From: CAYWXK01 sp964462515 | GTDB taxonomy: Bacteria; Planctomycetota; Phycisphaerae; Sedimentisphaerales; Anaerobacaceae | Length of the DNA stretch: 36,953 nucleotides | NCBI GenBank assembly: GCA_964462515.1 | Contig: CAYWXK010000039.1 | Coordinates: 1-36,953, forward strand | Direction: 5' to 3' | Shown: positions 1 through 8,310 of the stretch, one piece after another | How positions within the stretch are numbered: position 1 is the stretch's first letter | Layout of the letters: every line of letters begins with the position of its first letter | The notes under the pieces: model-generated | What the model was told of the DNA's origin: nothing | What the model saw: only the letters and a program-made list of their open reading frames with translations | Databases searched by the model: none | Made by a program: the position numbers and the translations under genes

Positions 1-269
1 GAAAGCTTGAAATGGGCATCCGCCGAGCTTTTTCACCACCGCTCCTTCAAAAAAATAATCTACCCGATTAAGTCGGAATTGTCAAGCGAAAAGTCCCTCA
101 AACTGGAATTTTTTTGTAGTTTTTCTGGATGGCGATTCAATTTATAGATAGACTGTCTCATCAGGCTGCTGTCTGAGGGTAGCCTCAGTCTGACCCGGAG
201 TGTCTTAGTTTTCCTGTCTATTCAAGAGCTTTCTTTATTCTGCCATCGAATCTTGGATCCTGCTACTAC
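1..269. other. Left edge, no gene recognised
   Basis: I see no convincing gene here. A small perfect inverted repeat (CTGAGG, four-base loop, CCTCAG) lies at 173-188. The stretch directly precedes the reverse transcriptase fragment and could hold decayed group II intron RNA, but I could not recognise any intron domain. Confidence 0.4.
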
Positions 270-647
270 AGTCTCGGTAGGGACCGGGCAAGTGGCATAG
301 ATGGTGTAAGTTGGAAGGAATACGGTGAGCATTTGGACGAGAATCTCAAAGATTTGGTGGTGCGGATGAAGGCTAAGCGGTATGAGCCGCAGCCTGTCAA
401 ACGCATTTACATACCGAAGAATGAGCATGAAGAGCGTCCGCTCGGCCTGCCCGCACTGGAAGATAAGATAGTGCAGAAGGGCATTGCCAAGATATTAGAG
501 GCAATTTACGAGCAGGACTTTCTGGATTGCTCATACGGATTTAGACCAAATCACAGTTGCCATCAGGCACTCAATGCTGTGGACAAGATTGTTATGAGAA
601 AACACATCAATTACCCGATGCTAAAAGCACCAGATGAGCAAACATAA
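270..647 (+). pseudogene. Group II intron reverse transcriptase/maturase, N-terminal fragment
   Basis: The frame encodes the start of a group II intron-encoded reverse transcriptase (LtrA type). Visible family motifs in order are RASGIDGVSW, YEPQPVKRIYIPK, RPLGLPALEDKIVQKGIAKI and SYGFRPNHSCHQAL, which correspond to RT blocks 0 to 2. Homology stops abruptly near 614 after HINY, where the family continues with the metal-binding VDADIKGFF stretch, and the frame closes after about ten unrelated residues. Everything downstream is missing: the catalytic YxDD box, the thumb, the maturase domain X and any endonuclease domain. The product cannot be an active reverse transcriptase. A TTG codon at 333 could start translation, but homology extends upstream of it. 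This is a relic of a retroelement. Confidence 0.85.
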
Positions 648-950
648 GGTATCCAAGAATTAAAGGATAATGTCATAATATTATAGAGCTAAGCTATGCT
701 GTTTTCCTATTTTCTTTTTTACCTTAATTTGTCTGCTTCAGAATCGTTGGTAATTTTCATTCTCTCGCTACGGAACAGCACCTTCCTGCTTGCCCGTCTC
801 TAAGGGTATTGACAAAAAGGAGGTTGTTGCGTAAAGTTGGCTGGTCGTTATGCGACCGTAGACTGAATTTCAATAACAAGAGGGGCAAGCTTTCTTAAAT
901 TGCTTACAAGCTTTTTAAACATGATTATTTGTCCGGGAGATGTTTGTAAA
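648..950. other. Intergenic region ahead of the OCD-family gene
   Basis: This A/T-rich stretch follows the retroelement relic and contains no coding region I can support. It holds the candidate promoter at 809-837 and the ribosome binding site GGGAGA at 935-940 for the gene starting at 951. Confidence 0.5.
809..837 (+). promoter_or_regulatory. Candidate sigma-70-type promoter
   Basis: TTGACA at 809-814 and TAAAGT at 832-837 are separated by 17 bases, the ideal spacing for a housekeeping promoter. It lies about 115 bases upstream of the start codon at 951, in the correct orientation. This is prediction from consensus only. Confidence 0.4.
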
Positions 951-1919
951 ATGATTTATCTAACTGAAAAAGATATTTTGGAAGCTGCATCCTTTAATGA
1001 AGTATTGGATGCTATTGAGGCATCGATGTATATATATGAAAGAAAAGAATTCCACATGCCGCAACGGTTCCATGTGGATCACGAGGAAAACACTCTCCTC
1101 ATTATGCCGTGCTTTACAAGAGGTTGTTTTGGAACCAAGCTGGTAACCCTATTCCCGCGAAATCCCCAAAGAAATATTCCCGTTTTGAACGGAATAATGA
1201 TTCTCAATGACATACAAACCGGAATGCCACTGGCGTTGCTCAATGGCCCTTCATTGACGGCCTTGAGAACTGCCGCAATCGGTGCTGTAAGTATTCGCCA
1301 TCTTGCTGCAGACAATGCGCAATCAGTTGGGGTGATCGGAGCAGGTGTCCAGGGTTTTCATCAGGCGTGGCTTGCTTGTGCGGTCAGGAATCTCACAGAT
1401 ATTTTTGTTTATGACCTGTACCCAGAAAAAGTTTCGGCCCTGATAGAAAAATTGTCAAATCTAACCTCACATGTTAAGCTACATCAAGCTGCTTCTGTTG
1501 AGGATCTGCTGGAAAAAACCCAGGTGGTTATTACGGCGACAACATCTCTGGAACCTGTGTTGCCGGATAAAGAAGATTTATTGATAGGCAAACATTTTGT
1601 CGGCATTGGTTCTTACAAACCGAACATGAGGGAGTTTCCTCGTGCCTTATTCAATTTGCTCAAAACAGTTTTTATTGATGCCGATCATGCCTTACAGGAA
1701 TCTGGTGACCTTATAGTCCCGCTTCAGAACAACTGGATTAAAAAAGACCAAGTTATGACTTTGGGGCGATTCCTAATCGAGAATAGACCACGGGATAAAG
1801 TCAGGAAAGGAACCACCTTATTCAAATCAGTAGGCATGGCCTTATTTGATGTTTGTGTTTCCAAGCTAATCTATGAAAAGGCAGTCCAGAAAGGCCTGGG
1901 ACAGAAGATTATTCTGTAA
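951..1919 (+). CDS. Ornithine cyclodeaminase/mu-crystallin family NAD(P)-dependent reductase
   Basis: This 322-residue cytosolic protein belongs to the ornithine cyclodeaminase/mu-crystallin family, whose members include ornithine cyclodeaminase, alanine dehydrogenase and delta1-pyrroline-2-carboxylate reductase. The Rossmann dinucleotide motif GAGVQG is at residues 130-135, preceded by the family signature TALRTAA around 103-109 and a conserved lysine in GTKLVTLFP (Lys63). The later GSYKPNMREFP is also typical. The start at 951 is chosen because GGGAGA lies ten bases upstream; TTG at 900 and ATG at 921 are in frame but have no such site. The gene converges on a split aconitase X, which dehydrates cis-3-hydroxy-L-proline in characterised bacteria. 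That makes pyrroline-2-carboxylate reductase, giving L-proline, the most likely activity, by inference from context. Ornithine cyclodeaminase remains possible. Confidence 0.85.
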   Translation: MIYLTEKDILEAASFNEVLDAIEASMYIYERKEFHMPQRFHVDHEENTLLIMPCFTRGCFGTKLVTLFPRNPQRNIPVLNGIMILNDIQTGMPLALLNGPSLTALRTAAIGAVSIRHLAADNAQSVGVIGAGVQGFHQAWLACAVRNLTDIFVYDLYPEKVSALIEKLSNLTSHVKLHQAASVEDLLEKTQVVITATTSLEPVLPDKEDLLIGKHFVGIGSYKPNMREFPRALFNLLKTVFIDADHALQESGDLIVPLQNNWIKKDQVMTLGRFLIENRPRDKVRKGTTLFKSVGMALFDVCVSKLIYEKAVQKGLGQKIIL

Positions 1920-2291
1920 CAGATGCACGCCCAATGAACCACCATATTTTACTCTAAGATCTGGATTGGTTTGTGGTCAGATAGCAAGTACCAATTTAAA
2001 TATCTGGTTAGTAACTCGAAGAGGGGACGCCTGGTATTTTTAACCTCTTTTATAGAGCGAGAACGACTCGATTACCACATCCATCCTCCAGCCAGCGAGC
2101 TGGACCTAATTTGTTAACTTCGAATTAATTGTAGCTAAAAATTCTCTCGAGGGTCGTGTCACCAGCGGTAGTATCGTACAGCAACTTATCAGACTGGTCA
2201 GCAAGCTCGCTGGTATGACGGTTTGTAACTGCTACGAGCAATACAATGCAAGTCACCATCTGTATTAATTTTACCTTCACGACCATTTCCC
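1920..2291. other. Gap between convergent genes
   Basis: This stretch separates the stops of the OCD-family gene and the aconitase X small subunit. I see no gene. A short inverted repeat (CCAGC/GCTGG, six-base loop) at 2088-2103 might assist termination, but it lacks a T-run. Confidence 0.4.
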
Positions 2292-2744
2292 TCATTTTGC
2301 AGAAGGCTTCGAGCTAACCAAAATCTTTCCATCAGGTTCAATGGTGAGGTGATCATCTTCTTTGATACTGAAAAAGTCTTCTTTCGACAGAACCACAATA
2401 GGTATAGCCTGATGGTACAATTCGTCTGAGACGATACTTCCCAATGCCAGAATGGGATCGACCTTTAGGTTGATTATGGCTGCCGGAGCGACTCTGGTTT
2501 TTATACTCTCCAGCAAAGTAGCGCTGGAAGTGCTGGAACCTCTGCCCCAGGGGAATACCAATACTCGGCCTGTAACAATGGTTCCTGAGCGTTCATGACG
2601 TCGGTCAATAATTTCTCCAGTGCGCGGACATAAACCTCCCCAGAAACTCAGGGGCTCCTTGGAAACAAGAGCTAAACCTTTAGCTGCACCAGCTACGATT
2701 GGTCTTCCGATCAGGATTCTTCCCACACGATTTCCTTTCGGCAT
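2292..2744 (-). CDS. Aconitase X small (swivel) subunit, DUF126 family
   Basis: This 150-residue protein matches the aconitase X swivel domain. The signatures are SFWGGLCPRTGEIIDRRH (about residues 33-50), GRVLVFPWGRGSSTSSATLL (59-78) and IPIVVLSKEDFF. In aconitase X enzymes this domain packs on the large subunit to complete the active site; in type I enzymes the two are fused, while here they are separate (type II arrangement). The gene overlaps the end of the large-subunit gene by 34 bases in a different frame, and AAGGGG lies five bases before the ATG, so the two are almost certainly co-transcribed and co-translated. Characterised homologues are cis-3-hydroxy-L-proline dehydratase (bacteria) and phosphomevalonate dehydratase (archaea). 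Confidence 0.9.
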   Translation of the reverse strand: MPKGNRVGRILIGRPIVAGAAKGLALVSKEPLSFWGGLCPRTGEIIDRRHERSGTIVTGRVLVFPWGRGSSTSSATLLESIKTRVAPAAIINLKVDPILALGSIVSDELYHQAIPIVVLSKEDFFSIKEDDHLTIEPDGKILVSSKPSAK

Positions 2745-3997
2745 ACATACCCCTTAATAGCAGACTCAACACATTCGGCCATGCTCCCAAAAGCAACCTG
2801 TACCCCCAGTTCACCCGGTGCATAATAAGCACATTTTCCTGAATTAGTCATAATTACCTTTGTACCCGCACAGACCATTGGTGTATGAAAAACACAGGTG
2901 TCGAGGGCGATTTCAATCCCGAAGGCGGTTAGCACATCGAGAAGATCACTTCTTTGCAGCAGAGCGAAAGATGTCTGGCAGGAAATAACAACAAACCTAA
3001 CATTAGTATGAAGTATTTTGCCTTTTTCGGCTTGGTTTTGTATAAGGTTGGCGAGTTCACGAAACTCGTCGAAGGAAAAATGAGGACAGCCTAACACGAC
3101 CAAATCAAGCTTAGCTCCTTCTTTGGCCGTGGATAAGTCTGAGCGGGATTGTCGTAAATCAGAAATATGTACATCAATAACTCGTTCTGGCTTGCTGCCC
3201 TGGAAAGCCTCCTCTAAACTGTTTGCTTCCGGTGTCACTCCTATAGCATGAAAAAGAGCAACCGCACCGGAAGAGGCTGCGGTTGCACACAGAGCCTTCA
3301 TCTGGTCACCGGATACCTTGACGGAAAGGCCTTCAATGACTGGAATTTTGTCTTCGGCCAGAGATCCCAAAAGATGGCCTAAAACTGCATAGAAATCATT
3401 GCTTTGCATAATGTTAGAGTTGATATCTACCAATCGCACAAGTATCTGACCTTTGCGATTTTCTTTTAGATGAAGGCCACATTTTGGAACTCTGCCTGTT
3501 ATGGCAGCGCAGATGTCTATAAAATCTCCGTATCTATTCGTCCTGGCACCGAGGACTGAATTGGCGTAACAAATAGCATTAGATTCGCCCCAGGCGATTT
3601 GCTGGCCAAACCTCGGCGTCAGGTAACTTTGGTAAGGAGCGCAAGTCCAAGTAGGGATACATCCCATATCTGTGTAAGCCTTCGCCTGTCTTATGGCTTT
3701 AGCAGCAAAATCTTCACTTATTCCAAATTCTCTCCAATTTTGAAGGTCAAGCGGCCCCATATTCAGGGTCGTAGGGATACATACTTTTGCACCTTTTGTT
3801 GCCAAGGTCTCGGCAAATTCCAAACTGGTTTCGCTAAGCAGGCCACATCCATCTATATGAGCTTGGCTGACATCCATCAGCTCCGATGCATCAACAACTT
3901 CAGCCATTCTTACCAGGATACGTATGGCCATCTGGGCTGCTTCGCCGCATTGGCCATCTAAAAGCTGCTTGTCAAGCCTGTTTAACTCAACTGGCAT
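2711..3997 (-). CDS. Aconitase X large catalytic subunit, DUF521 family; probable cis-3-hydroxy-L-proline dehydratase
   Basis: This 428-residue protein is the catalytic subunit of aconitase X. Family signatures include TWTCAPYQSY, WGESNAICYANSVLGARTNR, FHAIGVTPEA, VVLGCPHFSFDE and DTCVFHTPMV; the conserved cysteines are candidates for iron-sulfur cluster ligands. The ATG at 3997 is chosen because GGAG lies five bases upstream; an in-frame TTG one codon earlier is unlikely. In bacteria the enzyme dehydrates cis-3-hydroxy-L-proline to delta1-pyrroline-2-carboxylate, and the OCD-family gene at 951-1919 would supply the reductase. The archaeal role in the mevalonate pathway is the alternative, but no mevalonate gene is in the window. 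The length fits the split type. Confidence 0.88.
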   Translation of the reverse strand: MPVELNRLDKQLLDGQCGEAAQMAIRILVRMAEVVDASELMDVSQAHIDGCGLLSETSLEFAETLATKGAKVCIPTTLNMGPLDLQNWREFGISEDFAAKAIRQAKAYTDMGCIPTWTCAPYQSYLTPRFGQQIAWGESNAICYANSVLGARTNRYGDFIDICAAITGRVPKCGLHLKENRKGQILVRLVDINSNIMQSNDFYAVLGHLLGSLAEDKIPVIEGLSVKVSGDQMKALCATAASSGAVALFHAIGVTPEANSLEEAFQGSKPERVIDVHISDLRQSRSDLSTAKEGAKLDLVVLGCPHFSFDEFRELANLIQNQAEKGKILHTNVRFVVISCQTSFALLQRSDLLDVLTAFGIEIALDTCVFHTPMVCAGTKVIMTNSGKCAYYAPGELGVQVAFGSMAECVESAIKGYVCRKEIVWEES

Positions 3998-4218
3998 CAA
4001 ATCTCCTATTCACTTAAAGTTAACACAAGTTTTCTTATTATCATACATCATAAATCAGAGAGTAATTAACTTCCAGATTTTTAAGCTGACGCTGTTGCCC
4101 TAAAGTAGGCAAAGTTCAAGGATAACCGATAATGCTTCTATTGAAACTGAGCCTTCTATATGGAAACTGCTTGTTATGTAATAGTTATCTTCATACTGAC
4201 CACAAGCTGTGCAATCGC

Positions 4219-5865
4219 CTATTCTTCCGCTGCCTGCCGTGTGGCGATGGGTACGTACCCTGCCTCCAAGCCCGGCGGCGGGGTTACAATCAGGGCAGGG
4301 TCAATATCCGCCAGTGTTCCAATCGTCGGTGGCGTCAGGTAGTCGCGATCTCTCGTCCAGTGCCGGTGAAGTTTTTCCACTCGCTTCTGCAGAGCCTCCC
4401 GCTCGTCGTCCGTTAAATCGGCGTTTAGCAATGCAGGCTGGTCGGCGAATCGATACCAATAGTATGTCACCACACTGCCGTCTCCCGGACGCACCTGGAA
4501 TGGTCCCGCCACAGGGCCGGGCTTCTTCCAGCAGCTATACGGATCGTCAGGGGTGACGTAGGGATCAGAGGACCTCTCGGTGGGCCGACTAAAGCGAACA
4601 TTGGCAAGTCCTGTTTCGGCCGGGACGTCTTCAGGGACCACCACGACCCATTGTGGCTTCTTGCCATCCTCATCGACCAGGCGATAGTACTCGGGCAGTG
4701 TCACCAGTGAACTATGCTTGGTGTCTCTTTTCGTAACCAGTTGTTCGTTCCACCGGTACCCAAAGGTACATGAGTCAGGCGCTATGGGAGTCGCAAGAGA
4801 ATTCCAGGCAAGAGGCACTCTTTCTTCCCGGGGGACAGTGGGTGTATATATCCTCCAGGTGGCTCCCCCTCGTCCTGGGAAGTTGTGTACAACAGCCCCC
4901 AAGGGGTTGATAGCGCCACTGGTCGGGGGGCCGCCCTCAAACCAAGCTTTCACGGCATCCCAGAGCGCCTTCTTACTGTAGGAGGTCACACGGTGCACGA
5001 CCACCGAATCGCCCTTCGGTCCTCGGGGAAACGAGGTGGGAGCGATACGGGCGTAAGTATCCCCTTTGGCGTCAACGGACTGGACACTGGGGACATACTG
5101 AGTTTCCATCTGTAACGCCCTGTTGGGCTGGGAGGGACGGGCATCCAGAAACATACCAGCCAGGCGAGGATCATCCACAGATGCGCGGGACCAGAAATAG
5201 GGGGTAAAGAAAGCAACCGGGCCTTTAAAGTTGCCCGTGTTTAGAAACAAGGTCCAGCAGTTGTTTCCAGTGGGAACGTTCTTGCCGGCCGTGGTGGATT
5301 TGGCCTCGGTCAGCGGAAGCGGCAGGTATCCGTAGCCGAACAATTCACCGCAGGTGCCCTGTTTCAGATTCAGGCCATCGGGGGGCCACAGCACCCAGGG
5401 GCTGAGTTGGGCCACACCATACTTGCCCATGGGATTATCCCAGTCCCTTCCTTTGCCGGCCCCAGGTCCATTGGCCCATGCACAGAAGTTCAGAGCCACC
5501 CCGCCCATAATGAACTTCGGCGTTTCCGTGGCAAATCGAGTGTCACGCCACCAGCCCAGGCCTCCCTCGATATCGGAATAGAGTTTGTCAGGCTCGGGAC
5601 CGTCATACTTAGCATGCATCCAGGTGCCGAACAGGCCTGTCTGAAAAAGATTCCCCGGATATTCCTGTAACAAAGGCCAGGCTGCTACATACATGGAGAA
5701 CCCAGCGTCATACGTCTCTGGGACTTTATCGTTAGGGACAAGCAGGTATCCGGCCATCTCTCCTTTCTGAATCTGATTGGCGGCGCCGATCGCAGGTACT
5801 AGGGGTAAGAGCAACACAAGAGCCAAGCAGTAAGTAAGCAACGCAAAAAACCTTCTCTTCCACAT
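4219..5865 (-). CDS. Secreted protein of unknown function
   Basis: I do not recognise this 548-residue protein. It begins with a clear signal peptide: basic MWKRR, a hydrophobic core around residues 6-24, and a likely cleavage after AIGAA. The ATG at 5865 is preceded by GGAGG seven bases upstream; an in-frame upstream extension to 5931 would bury the signal peptide and is rejected. The mature part is rich in Trp, Tyr, Gly and Pro, for example WPLLQEYPGNLFQTGLFGTW and GYGYLPLPL, as in an extracytoplasmic beta-rich protein. There are several cysteines but no heme motif. The DNA appears richer in G and C than the flanking genes, which may indicate a different origin. A repeat shared with the region upstream of 22291-23790 lies just ahead of it. 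Confidence 0.7.
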   Translation of the reverse strand: MWKRRFFALLTYCLALVLLLPLVPAIGAANQIQKGEMAGYLLVPNDKVPETYDAGFSMYVAAWPLLQEYPGNLFQTGLFGTWMHAKYDGPEPDKLYSDIEGGLGWWRDTRFATETPKFIMGGVALNFCAWANGPGAGKGRDWDNPMGKYGVAQLSPWVLWPPDGLNLKQGTCGELFGYGYLPLPLTEAKSTTAGKNVPTGNNCWTLFLNTGNFKGPVAFFTPYFWSRASVDDPRLAGMFLDARPSQPNRALQMETQYVPSVQSVDAKGDTYARIAPTSFPRGPKGDSVVVHRVTSYSKKALWDAVKAWFEGGPPTSGAINPLGAVVHNFPGRGGATWRIYTPTVPREERVPLAWNSLATPIAPDSCTFGYRWNEQLVTKRDTKHSSLVTLPEYYRLVDEDGKKPQWVVVVPEDVPAETGLANVRFSRPTERSSDPYVTPDDPYSCWKKPGPVAGPFQVRPGDGSVVTYYWYRFADQPALLNADLTDDEREALQKRVEKLHRHWTRDRDYLTPPTIGTLADIDPALIVTPPPGLEAGYVPIATRQAAEE

Positions 5866-6353
5866 AAGGGAACCTCCAGCACCTATTTCTATTCCTCTGT
5901 TCGGGATTTGCCATTTAACTTCATCTGACATTTCCCATATTAAATGCTTGGCTACGCAACCAAGTCCTCCAGTTCTGCAATAATTACAAAAATTTTATCC
6001 AGATTGCAGTAATTCAAGGTCTTTTGTACGAATTTTACCGCTAGTTTTGCCAAAATCCAAACTCTTATCCTTAAAAATACTGTAGAAGCGTTATTTTTTG
6101 CAGACCTCAAGCGTTCCCTTATCAAAAAGTTAAGTTTTTCATCTATTTTCGGCATTAATCTAACGCCCTCCTGGCATCTATAATCTTCCGTTAACTCTGG
6201 TCTTTTAAGTCAATCACGATAGTGGGTCTGCAACAAAGAGAGTGGTAATGTTCTTTTACCGGCGAGACAACAAATTCTTTGATTACCCTTGTGTCATTCA
6301 TTAAACTATTTAAAAATATAGTTACCCATTAAGGCAAAAAAGGCAGTAGTGGC
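5866..6353. other. Intergenic region between divergent genes
   Basis: This region separates the leftward secreted-protein gene from the rightward sulfatase gene, so promoters for both must lie here. Most of the left half is the ~205-bp repeat at 5931-6135. I see nothing I can name in 6156-6353. Confidence 0.5.
5931..6135 (-). repeat. Diverged ~205-bp repeat, copy 1
   Basis: This element matches 23917-24120 over almost the same length and in the same orientation, with scattered substitutions and few gaps. Both copies share, read on the minus strand, TTGAGGTCTG, ACAGTATTTTTAAGG, TTTGGATTTTGGCA and TAAAATTCGT, then a hairpin with loop TGCGTA, then ATATGGGAAA. This copy is open as a 67-codon frame on the minus strand (5952-6155, residues such as VWILAKLAVKFVQK); the second copy has in-frame stops. 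Each copy lies upstream of a gene for an exported protein. It could be a decayed small gene, a mobile-element remnant or a regulatory leader. Confidence 0.75.
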
Positions 6354-8018
6354 ATGATGATAGCGAATGTCTCTAGGCGTGCATTTCTCAGACAAACGAT
6401 TACGTGGGGTTCTGCTCTGGCGTTAAGCAGGCTGTCCTTTGCGACGGACGAACAGGGCGCGAAATCCCGCGTCTCTTTGCGACAACGGAAGCCTAACGTT
6501 TTGGTCATCGTAGCCGACGACATGGGATATTCGGACGCTGGATGCTGTGGCGGTGAAATCATGACGCCCAATCTTGACCGACTGGCAGCTAACGGAATTC
6601 GCTTCACTCAGTGCTATTCCTCGGGCCGTTGCTGGCCTTCACGGGCATCACTTTTGACAGGCTACTATGCACAACAGGTTCGAATGGATCCACCCCAGGG
6701 GCGCTTGCCAGCCTGGACCCGTGTGGCACCCCACTATCTCAAGCCGTTAGGATACCGGTGCTATCACTCCGGCAAGTGGCACCTAATGGGCGCACCCAAA
6801 GTTGTTGCGGATGGTGGTTTTGACCGTTCCTACGTCCTGCATGACCATGACCGGTATTTCACACCGAAAAACCATGAACTGGATGACCAGAAGCTTCCTC
6901 CTATCAAGGAAGGGGCAAACTTTTATGTTACAACGGCTATTGCGAATTACGCTATTGATTTTCTTAAGGAGCACGCTGAGAAGTATAGTGATCAGCCATT
7001 CTATTGTTATTTAGCATTTACATCGCCCCATTTCCCGCTACATGCCATACAGAAGGACATCGCCCGATATCGGGATTGCTACCTCGAAGGATGGGACGTC
7101 ATGCGTAAACAGCGATGGAAGCGGATGCGCGAACTGGGCTTAGTGAATTGCGACTTGGCGCCGCTTGAGCCTGATGTGATACCAAGCTGGAACCTTTCCA
7201 AAGACAAACTATTGGAAATGATAGGGCCTTGCGAAGTGGACCGAGCTGTGGCATGGAAGGAACTGACCGAGGAACAGAAGAAATTTCAGGTGGTTAAGAT
7301 GGCGATTCACGCAGCGATGATTGACCGTATGGATAGTGAGATTGGGCGAGTGCTTGATCAGGTCAAAAAAATGAACGCTTTTGAGAATACTGTGATCTTC
7401 TTCGTCTCGGACAATGGCGCTAGTGCTGAACAGATCGTCCGCGGCAACAAACATGATCCATCCGCTGCGCCCGGGTCGGCTCGCTCATACCTGTGCATTG
7501 GGCCTGGGTGGTCTAGTGCAGCTAACACGCCCTTCCGTCTGCACAAATCTTGGGTACACGAGGGCGGTATCTCGTCTCCGCTTATCATTCACTGGCCGAT
7601 AGGTATTAAGGTTCACGGTGAACTGCGTCACAATCCATGCCACTTTATTGATATTTTGCCGACCATTATTGACTTGGCCGGAGGCAACGATTTTTCTCCA
7701 ATGTGGAACGGTGAGATTTCGCCGCCGCTTCCGGGCACGAGCCTATTACCCGCGTTTGCAAAAGACAACGCCGTAACACACGAATTCCTCTACTTTCACC
7801 ATCTGGAGAACCGTGCTATTCGGGTTGGCGACTGGAAGCTAGTGGCCAAGGGGAACGATAGTCCGTGGGAACTCTACTATCTGAAGAATGACCGCTGCGA
7901 ATCAAATAACTTGGCGGATAAGCATCCGGACAAGGTCAGCGAGATGTCAGAACTGTGGCAGAAGTGCGAAGACGAATTCAGACAACAGGCAGGGCTGCCT
8001 CTCACCAAAAGCGAGTGA
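6354..8018 (+). CDS. Tat-exported S1 family sulfatase (arylsulfatase A type)
   Basis: This 554-residue enzyme hydrolyses a sulfate ester on an extracellular or periplasmic substrate. A twin-arginine signal (SRRAFLR) is at residues 7-13. The metal-binding ADDMGYSD is at 54-61, and Cys93-Trp-Pro-Ser-Arg97 is the CxPxR motif whose cysteine is converted to formylglycine by a maturase not in this window. The later FFVSDNG supplies further metal ligands and HKSWVHEGGISSPLIIHWP is the typical C-side active-site segment, as in arylsulfatase A-like enzymes. The ATG at 6354 is followed immediately by another ATG; no strong ribosome binding site is visible. A second sulfatase follows after a 292-base gap. 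Substrate cannot be deduced. Confidence 0.95.
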   Translation: MMIANVSRRAFLRQTITWGSALALSRLSFATDEQGAKSRVSLRQRKPNVLVIVADDMGYSDAGCCGGEIMTPNLDRLAANGIRFTQCYSSGRCWPSRASLLTGYYAQQVRMDPPQGRLPAWTRVAPHYLKPLGYRCYHSGKWHLMGAPKVVADGGFDRSYVLHDHDRYFTPKNHELDDQKLPPIKEGANFYVTTAIANYAIDFLKEHAEKYSDQPFYCYLAFTSPHFPLHAIQKDIARYRDCYLEGWDVMRKQRWKRMRELGLVNCDLAPLEPDVIPSWNLSKDKLLEMIGPCEVDRAVAWKELTEEQKKFQVVKMAIHAAMIDRMDSEIGRVLDQVKKMNAFENTVIFFVSDNGASAEQIVRGNKHDPSAAPGSARSYLCIGPGWSSAANTPFRLHKSWVHEGGISSPLIIHWPIGIKVHGELRHNPCHFIDILPTIIDLAGGNDFSPMWNGEISPPLPGTSLLPAFAKDNAVTHEFLYFHHLENRAIRVGDWKLVAKGNDSPWELYYLKNDRCESNNLADKHPDKVSEMSELWQKCEDEFRQQAGLPLTKSE

Positions 8019-8310
8019 GTTTGAAAGCCGCTGGCCAAAGAAGAAAATAGGCATTACTGAGCGTCTTGATGTCGCTCTAATTGAATAACTGCTTCCTTGA
8101 GCTTGTGGGTTTCTGTAGCTCATACTGCCCACTCATTTTCATGATGGTGACTTGTCTGAAAAACAACAACTCTCGGTCCTTTTAACGAGATGTTGTGCCT
8201 GGTAAAATTGCGGAACGTGCAAGAGAACAGGGTATTATACCGGCAACCGAGTAGACATAGGTTCTTTTATGGAAAACTGTATGGACAATAGTAAGCCTCC
8301 GGAGAAAAGA

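Noticed and set aside
951..1919. Assignment as a dedicated ornithine cyclodeaminase
   Set aside because: The family is broad and the aconitase X neighbours point instead to pyrroline-2-carboxylate reduction; no arginine or ornithine genes are near.
2113..2135. GAATTAATTGTAGCT resembling GAATTAGTTGTAGCT near 21731, considered as an att pair
   Set aside because: The match is short, one base differs, and the spacing of nearly 20 kb with ordinary genes between gives no support for an element boundary.
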